Shown piece by piece: positions 13,346 through 17,057 of a stretch of 17,057 nt of DNA. The translations under genes and the position numbers were made by a program. The notes beneath the pieces were generated by a model. It made no database searches, was not told the origin of the DNA, and saw only the letters and a program-made list of their open reading frames with translations. The stretch lies in contig DLQN01000059.1 of assembly GCA_002477595.1 (NCBI GenBank), positions 1 to 17,057 of the forward strand, given 5' to 3'. How positions within the stretch are numbered: position 1 is the stretch's first letter; each line of letters starts with the position of its first letter. The stretch is from Roseivirga sp. UBA7431 (lineage in GTDB: Bacteria > Bacteroidota > Bacteroidia > Cytophagales > Cyclobacteriaceae).

Positions 13346-16300
13346 AGCAAGTATAAAGAGTATAAGAAACCAGAATTTGCTAAGGTTGGTGAAGACATAC
13401 TTCAATTCTGGAAAGACAATCAAATTTTCGAAAAGTCAGTCTCTGAAAAAGAGGGTAGTCCGACTTTTACATTTTTTGAAGGGCCTCCGTCTGCCAATGG
13501 AGCACCTGGCATTCATCATGTCATGGCCAGAACGGTCAAGGACATCTTCTGTCGATATAAAACTCAAAAAGGCTTTCAGGTAAAACGAAAAGGCGGCTGG
13601 GATACCCATGGTCTACCTGTAGAACTTCAGGTTGAAAAAGAACTTGGGATTAAGAAAGAAGACATCGGCACGAAAGTTACGGTTGACGAATACAACCAAA
13701 AGTGTCGCGAAACGGTCATGCGTTATAAGGACGTTTGGGATGACGTTACCGAGAAAATGGGGTACTGGGTCGACCTAGATAACCCATACATCACTTTCGA
13801 GAAAGAATACATCGAGACGGTTTGGAGTATGCTCAAGAAGCTATACGACAAAGACCTGATCTATAAAGGCTATACCATCCAACCGTATTCACCAGCGGCA
13901 GGAACTGGCCTAAGTTCACACGAACTCAACCAGCCAGGTACTTACCAAGACATTAAGGACACCTCTATGGTGGCCCAATTTAAAGTAGCAGGAACTGAAA
14001 ACGATTTCATCCTAGCATGGACCACGACACCTTGGACATTACCAGCCAACAATGGTTTGGCTGTCGGAGCGGGTATTGAATATGTCAAGGTGAAGACTTT
14101 CAACCAATACACTTTTGAGCCAACTAATGTGATCTTGGCAAAAGAGCGTATGGGTGCTTACTTCAATGAAAAAGCAAAAGACATTGCCATTGAAGACTAC
14201 AAACCAGGCGATAAATTAATCCCTTTCGAGGTGGTCGATTCCTTTAAAGGAAGAGACATGGAAGGCATGGATTATGAGCAGTTGATGCCATACATTCCAT
14301 TGGAAAAGCCAGCGTTTACCGTAGTGATCGGTGACTTTGTAACTACTGAAGACGGAACTGGTATTGTACATATTTCTAAAACCTTCGGTGCAGACGATTT
14401 TAAAACTTCTGTTCAATACGATATGCCTGGTGTATTCGTAAAGGACGAAGAAGGTAAGGATGTGCCGATCGTGAACAAGCAAGGAAAGTATGTAGATGAG
14501 ATCACAGACTTTGCAGGCATGTACGTGAAGAATCAATACTATAAAGATGGAGAGGCTCCTGAGAAGTCTCTTGATGTATTGATTTCCATCAAACTGAAAG
14601 AAGAAAATAGAGCATTTAAAGTAGAGAAGTACGAACACTCTTACCCACACTGCTGGCGTACTGACAAACCGATTCTCTACTATCCATTAGACTCATGGTT
14701 TATCAAAACCACAGCCTATAAAGACAGACTTGTTGAGTTGAACAAAACGATCAACTGGAAGCCTGCTTCTACAGGCGAAGGTCGTTTTGGCAACTGGTTA
14801 GAGAACCTCGTGGATTGGAACCTAAGTAGATCAAGGTATTGGGGAACGCCATTGCCGATTTGGGTTTCAGAAGATAAGAAAGAACAAAAGTGTATTGGAT
14901 CGATTGCTGAGTTGAAGGCTGAAGTTCAAAAGTCGGTAGATGCTGGTTTTATGAACGAGCAAATTTCGGATGACTTTGATTTACATAGGCCGTATGTTGA
15001 TGACATTATCCTTGTCAGTGATTCAGGTCAAAAAATGATTCGTGAATTAGACCTGATTGACGTTTGGTTTGATTCAGGTGCCATGCCTTATGCACAATGG
15101 CACTATCCATTTGAAAACGAAGAGACCTTCCAAAAGAGCTTTCCGGCAGATTTCATTGCTGAAGGGGTTGACCAGACAAGAGGTTGGTTCTTTACACTAC
15201 ATACGTTGGCTGTAATGCTTCACGATAGCGTAGCCTTCAAAAACGTAATTGCCAACGGACTAGTGCTTGATAAAGCAGGCAATAAGATGTCCAAGCGATT
15301 GGGCAATGCAGTCGATCCATTCAAAACGATCGGGGAGTACGGGCCAGATGCCACACGCTGGTATATGATCTCTAATGCTAACCCTTGGGATAACTTAAAA
15401 TTTAATATTGAAGGTGTTGGTGAGGTTCAAAGAAGGTTCTTCGGCACACTTCACAATACGTATAATTTCTTCGCGCTTTATGCAAACCTCGATGGTTTCA
15501 AGTTTCAAGAAGCAGCCATTCCATTAGCAAATAGACCAGAAAGTGATCGTTGGGTACTTTCAAGACTCAATACACTGATTAAAACTGTGGATGCAGCTTA
15601 TGACGAGTATGAGCCTACACGTGCGGCCCGAGCTATCATGGACTTTGTGGCAGACGAGTTGAGTAACTGGTACGTTCGTTTAAACAGGAAACGGTTCTGG
15701 AAAGGGGAATACAATGATGACAAGCGAGCAGCTTATCAAACGCTGTATACTTGCTTGATGACTGTGGCTAAGATTGGTGCGCCAATTGCACCATTCTATA
15801 TGGAGAACCTCTATCGAGATTTGAATGCAGTAAGTGGTTTAGACAAAAGTGAGTCTGTTCACTTGACTGATTTTCCTGTGGTTGACGAAGCGTGTATTAA
15901 TACCGATTTAGAAACACAAATGGCCTTGGCACAAACCATCTCTTCTTTGACGCACTCTATCCGTAAGAAGGAAAAGATCAAAGTGAGGCAGCCGCTTTCT
16001 AAGATTATGATTCCAGTCTTAGATGAAGTTACACGTCATCATGTGGAGGCTGTTGCCGACCTCATCATGTCAGAGGTAAACGTCAAGACGGTTGAGTTTT
16101 TAGATGACGCTTCTGGCGTATTGGTAAAGAAAGTGAAGCCTAACTTCAGGTCATTAGGTCAGAAATTTGGACCGAAAATGAAATTGATTTCTGCCGCCAT
16201 AAACCAATGGGGTCAAGAAGATATTGCTGCCATTGAAAAGGCAGGTCAGTACGACTTGGCGATTGATGGTGAAACGATTCAGCTTACAATTGATGATGTT

Positions 16301-16648
16301 GAGATCAGCAGTGAAGATATCCCAGGATGGTCCGTTGCGAGTGAAGGTAAAACTACTGTAGCCTTGGATATTACCATTTCTGAAGACTTGCGCCTTGAAG
16401 GAATTGCCAGGGATTTGGTGAATCGAATCCAGAATCTTCGAAAAGATCAAGGACTAGATGTTCAAGATAAGATCGATGTTCTCGTTCTAACCAACGAAAC
16501 GATTATTAATGAAGCATTAAGTACCAATAAGACCTATATCTGTGAAGAAACTCAGGCCCTCAGCCTAGAATTTGTAGATAAGCTTGATGGTGCCGATACC
16601 GTTGAAATTGATGATTGGCAGATTGACCTTAGTATTTCAGTGAGATAA
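13343..16648 (+). CDS. ileS: Isoleucyl-tRNA synthetase
   Basis: The 1101-residue class I synthetase charges tRNA-Ile with isoleucine in the cytoplasm. The Rossmann fold begins with FFEGPPSANGAPGIHHV (44-60), where the HIGH signature appears as G56-I57-H58-H59. The CP1 editing domain spans about 200-450, with the threonine-rich AWTTTPWTLPANN (225-237) and the GTGIVHISKTFGADDF segment (338-353). DVWFDSGA (573-580) and the second signature KMSKR (648-652) follow. The anticodon-binding helical domain is about 730-890 and a long C-terminal extension completes it. The length exceeds the 938 residues of the Escherichia coli enzyme and resembles the long, eukaryote-like type 2 IleRS common in Bacteroidota. 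It starts with GTG 16 bp after the RND gene and ends 8 bp before lspA, so all three are probably one transcript. Confidence 0.97.
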   Translation: MSKYKEYKKPEFAKVGEDILQFWKDNQIFEKSVSEKEGSPTFTFFEGPPSANGAPGIHHVMARTVKDIFCRYKTQKGFQVKRKGGWDTHGLPVELQVEKELGIKKEDIGTKVTVDEYNQKCRETVMRYKDVWDDVTEKMGYWVDLDNPYITFEKEYIETVWSMLKKLYDKDLIYKGYTIQPYSPAAGTGLSSHELNQPGTYQDIKDTSMVAQFKVAGTENDFILAWTTTPWTLPANNGLAVGAGIEYVKVKTFNQYTFEPTNVILAKERMGAYFNEKAKDIAIEDYKPGDKLIPFEVVDSFKGRDMEGMDYEQLMPYIPLEKPAFTVVIGDFVTTEDGTGIVHISKTFGADDFKTSVQYDMPGVFVKDEEGKDVPIVNKQGKYVDEITDFAGMYVKNQYYKDGEAPEKSLDVLISIKLKEENRAFKVEKYEHSYPHCWRTDKPILYYPLDSWFIKTTAYKDRLVELNKTINWKPASTGEGRFGNWLENLVDWNLSRSRYWGTPLPIWVSEDKKEQKCIGSIAELKAEVQKSVDAGFMNEQISDDFDLHRPYVDDIILVSDSGQKMIRELDLIDVWFDSGAMPYAQWHYPFENEETFQKSFPADFIAEGVDQTRGWFFTLHTLAVMLHDSVAFKNVIANGLVLDKAGNKMSKRLGNAVDPFKTIGEYGPDATRWYMISNANPWDNLKFNIEGVGEVQRRFFGTLHNTYNFFALYANLDGFKFQEAAIPLANRPESDRWVLSRLNTLIKTVDAAYDEYEPTRAARAIMDFVADELSNWYVRLNRKRFWKGEYNDDKRAAYQTLYTCLMTVAKIGAPIAPFYMENLYRDLNAVSGLDKSESVHLTDFPVVDEACINTDLETQMALAQTISSLTHSIRKKEKIKVRQPLSKIMIPVLDEVTRHHVEAVADLIMSEVNVKTVEFLDDASGVLVKKVKPNFRSLGQKFGPKMKLISAAINQWGQEDIAAIEKAGQYDLAIDGETIQLTIDDVEISSEDIPGWSVASEGKTTVALDITISEDLRLEGIARDLVNRIQNLRKDQGLDVQDKIDVLVLTNETIINEALSTNKTYICEETQALSLEFVDKLDGADTVEIDDWQIDLSISVR

Positions 16649-16656
16649 ATTTAAGT

Positions 16657-17057
16657 TTGAAGCACCTCAAATACTTCTTTTTAACCCTAGGAGTGATTAT
16701 CATCGATCAGGGGGTAAAATTATTGGTGCATTTCAATATGGCCATGGGCCCAGCAGGAGAAATCACGCTGCTGGGTGACTGGTTTAAACTCCACTATATT
16801 CTGAACAGAGGCATGGCCTTTGGCCTTCGTTTTGACTTAGAATATGGTAAGCTTGGGCTCACCATATTCAGAATGGTAGCCATGATTGTCATTGGAATTA
16901 TCCTCTATCGCATGTCTAAGAAAAATTACCACACGGGCCTGCTGTGGTGTATTGCAGCCATATTAGGAGGCGCTATTGGAAATGTGATCGATAGTGTTTT
17001 CTATGGTGTTTTCTTAGACAACGCACCCTATGATGTGATGACGCCATGGTTTCATGG
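16657..17057 (+). CDS. lspA: Lipoprotein signal peptidase (signal peptidase II), N-terminal part, truncated by window edge
   Basis: The frame is open to the right edge (133 codons visible). This inner-membrane aspartic protease removes the signal peptide from diacylated prolipoproteins. Conserved features seen are D17-Q18 with K21 after TM1, the substrate-site segment HYILNRGMAFG (46-56, N50), and GGAIGNVIDSVFYG (104-117) with the first catalytic aspartate D112. The WFHG at the edge fits the loop before the second catalytic aspartate, which lies beyond the window. The start is a TTG at 16657: an in-frame stop lies at 16630, no ATG or GTG follows it before TM1, and the first ATG would delete TM1. 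It is 8 bp after ileS; ileS-lspA linkage is widespread in bacteria. Confidence 0.92.
   Translation, partial: MKHLKYFFLTLGVIIIDQGVKLLVHFNMAMGPAGEITLLGDWFKLHYILNRGMAFGLRFDLEYGKLGLTIFRMVAMIVIGIILYRMSKKNYHTGLLWCIAAILGGAIGNVIDSVFYGVFLDNAPYDVMTPWFH

Noticed and set aside
14216..14650. 144-codon open frame on the minus strand inside ileS
   Set aside because: It lies wholly antisense to a firmly identified synthetase gene, has no domain-like pattern, and its composition is what the reverse of coding DNA gives.

Overview
The window looks like chromosomal DNA of a Bacteroidota bacterium, probably a marine Cytophagales/Flammeovirga-type lineage. The phylum call rests on a SusC/SusD outer-membrane pair, several lipoproteins with Bacteroidota-style signal peptides, ASPIC/UnbV FG-GAP proteins, almost no Shine-Dalgarno sequences, TAnnTTTG-type promoter boxes, and a long IleRS of the type common in this phylum. 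The order is a guess from overall gene style. No tRNA, rRNA, CRISPR array, insertion sequence or phage gene was seen.

Left part (1-9151, all minus strand): reading in the direction of transcription there is a SusC/RagA TonB-dependent receptor (9151-6161), a SusD/RagB lipoprotein (6152-4659), a strong intrinsic terminator (4637-4594), a 1103-residue lipoprotein with two FG-GAP/VCBS propellers around an ASPIC/UnbV domain (4569-1258), an unrecognised 194-residue lipoprotein (1265-681, overlapping its upstream neighbour by 8 bp), and the first 223 codons of a second, paralogous FG-GAP lipoprotein that runs off the left edge (671-1). This is a surface nutrient-capture locus: the lipoproteins are expected to bind substrate at the outer membrane and SusC to import it with TonB energy. 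No degradative enzyme is present, so the substrate cannot be named. A perfect 12-bp palindrome of the LacI/PurR operator type lies just upstream of susC and suggests repression by a LacI-family regulator encoded elsewhere.

Middle (9152-9507): a 356-bp divergent intergenic region with the operator, candidate promoters in both directions, a susC leader hairpin and no convincing gene.

Right part (9508-17057, all plus strand): a housekeeping run. It holds dgt (HD-domain dNTP triphosphohydrolase), a 12-TM RND/MMPL-type exporter with its own near-consensus promoter box, ileS (GTG start, with the altered GIHH form of the HIGH signature), and the start of lspA (TTG start, 8 bp after ileS). The RND gene, ileS and lspA are tightly spaced and probably co-transcribed. 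LspA would process the lipoproteins encoded in the left half, but nothing suggests this is more than coincidence of position.

The most interesting points are the SusCD + double-propeller + small-lipoprotein module with its LacI-type operator and internal terminator, the swapped HIGH motif of IleRS, and the RND protein whose TM4 motif lacks the acidic residues kept in its TM10 motif.
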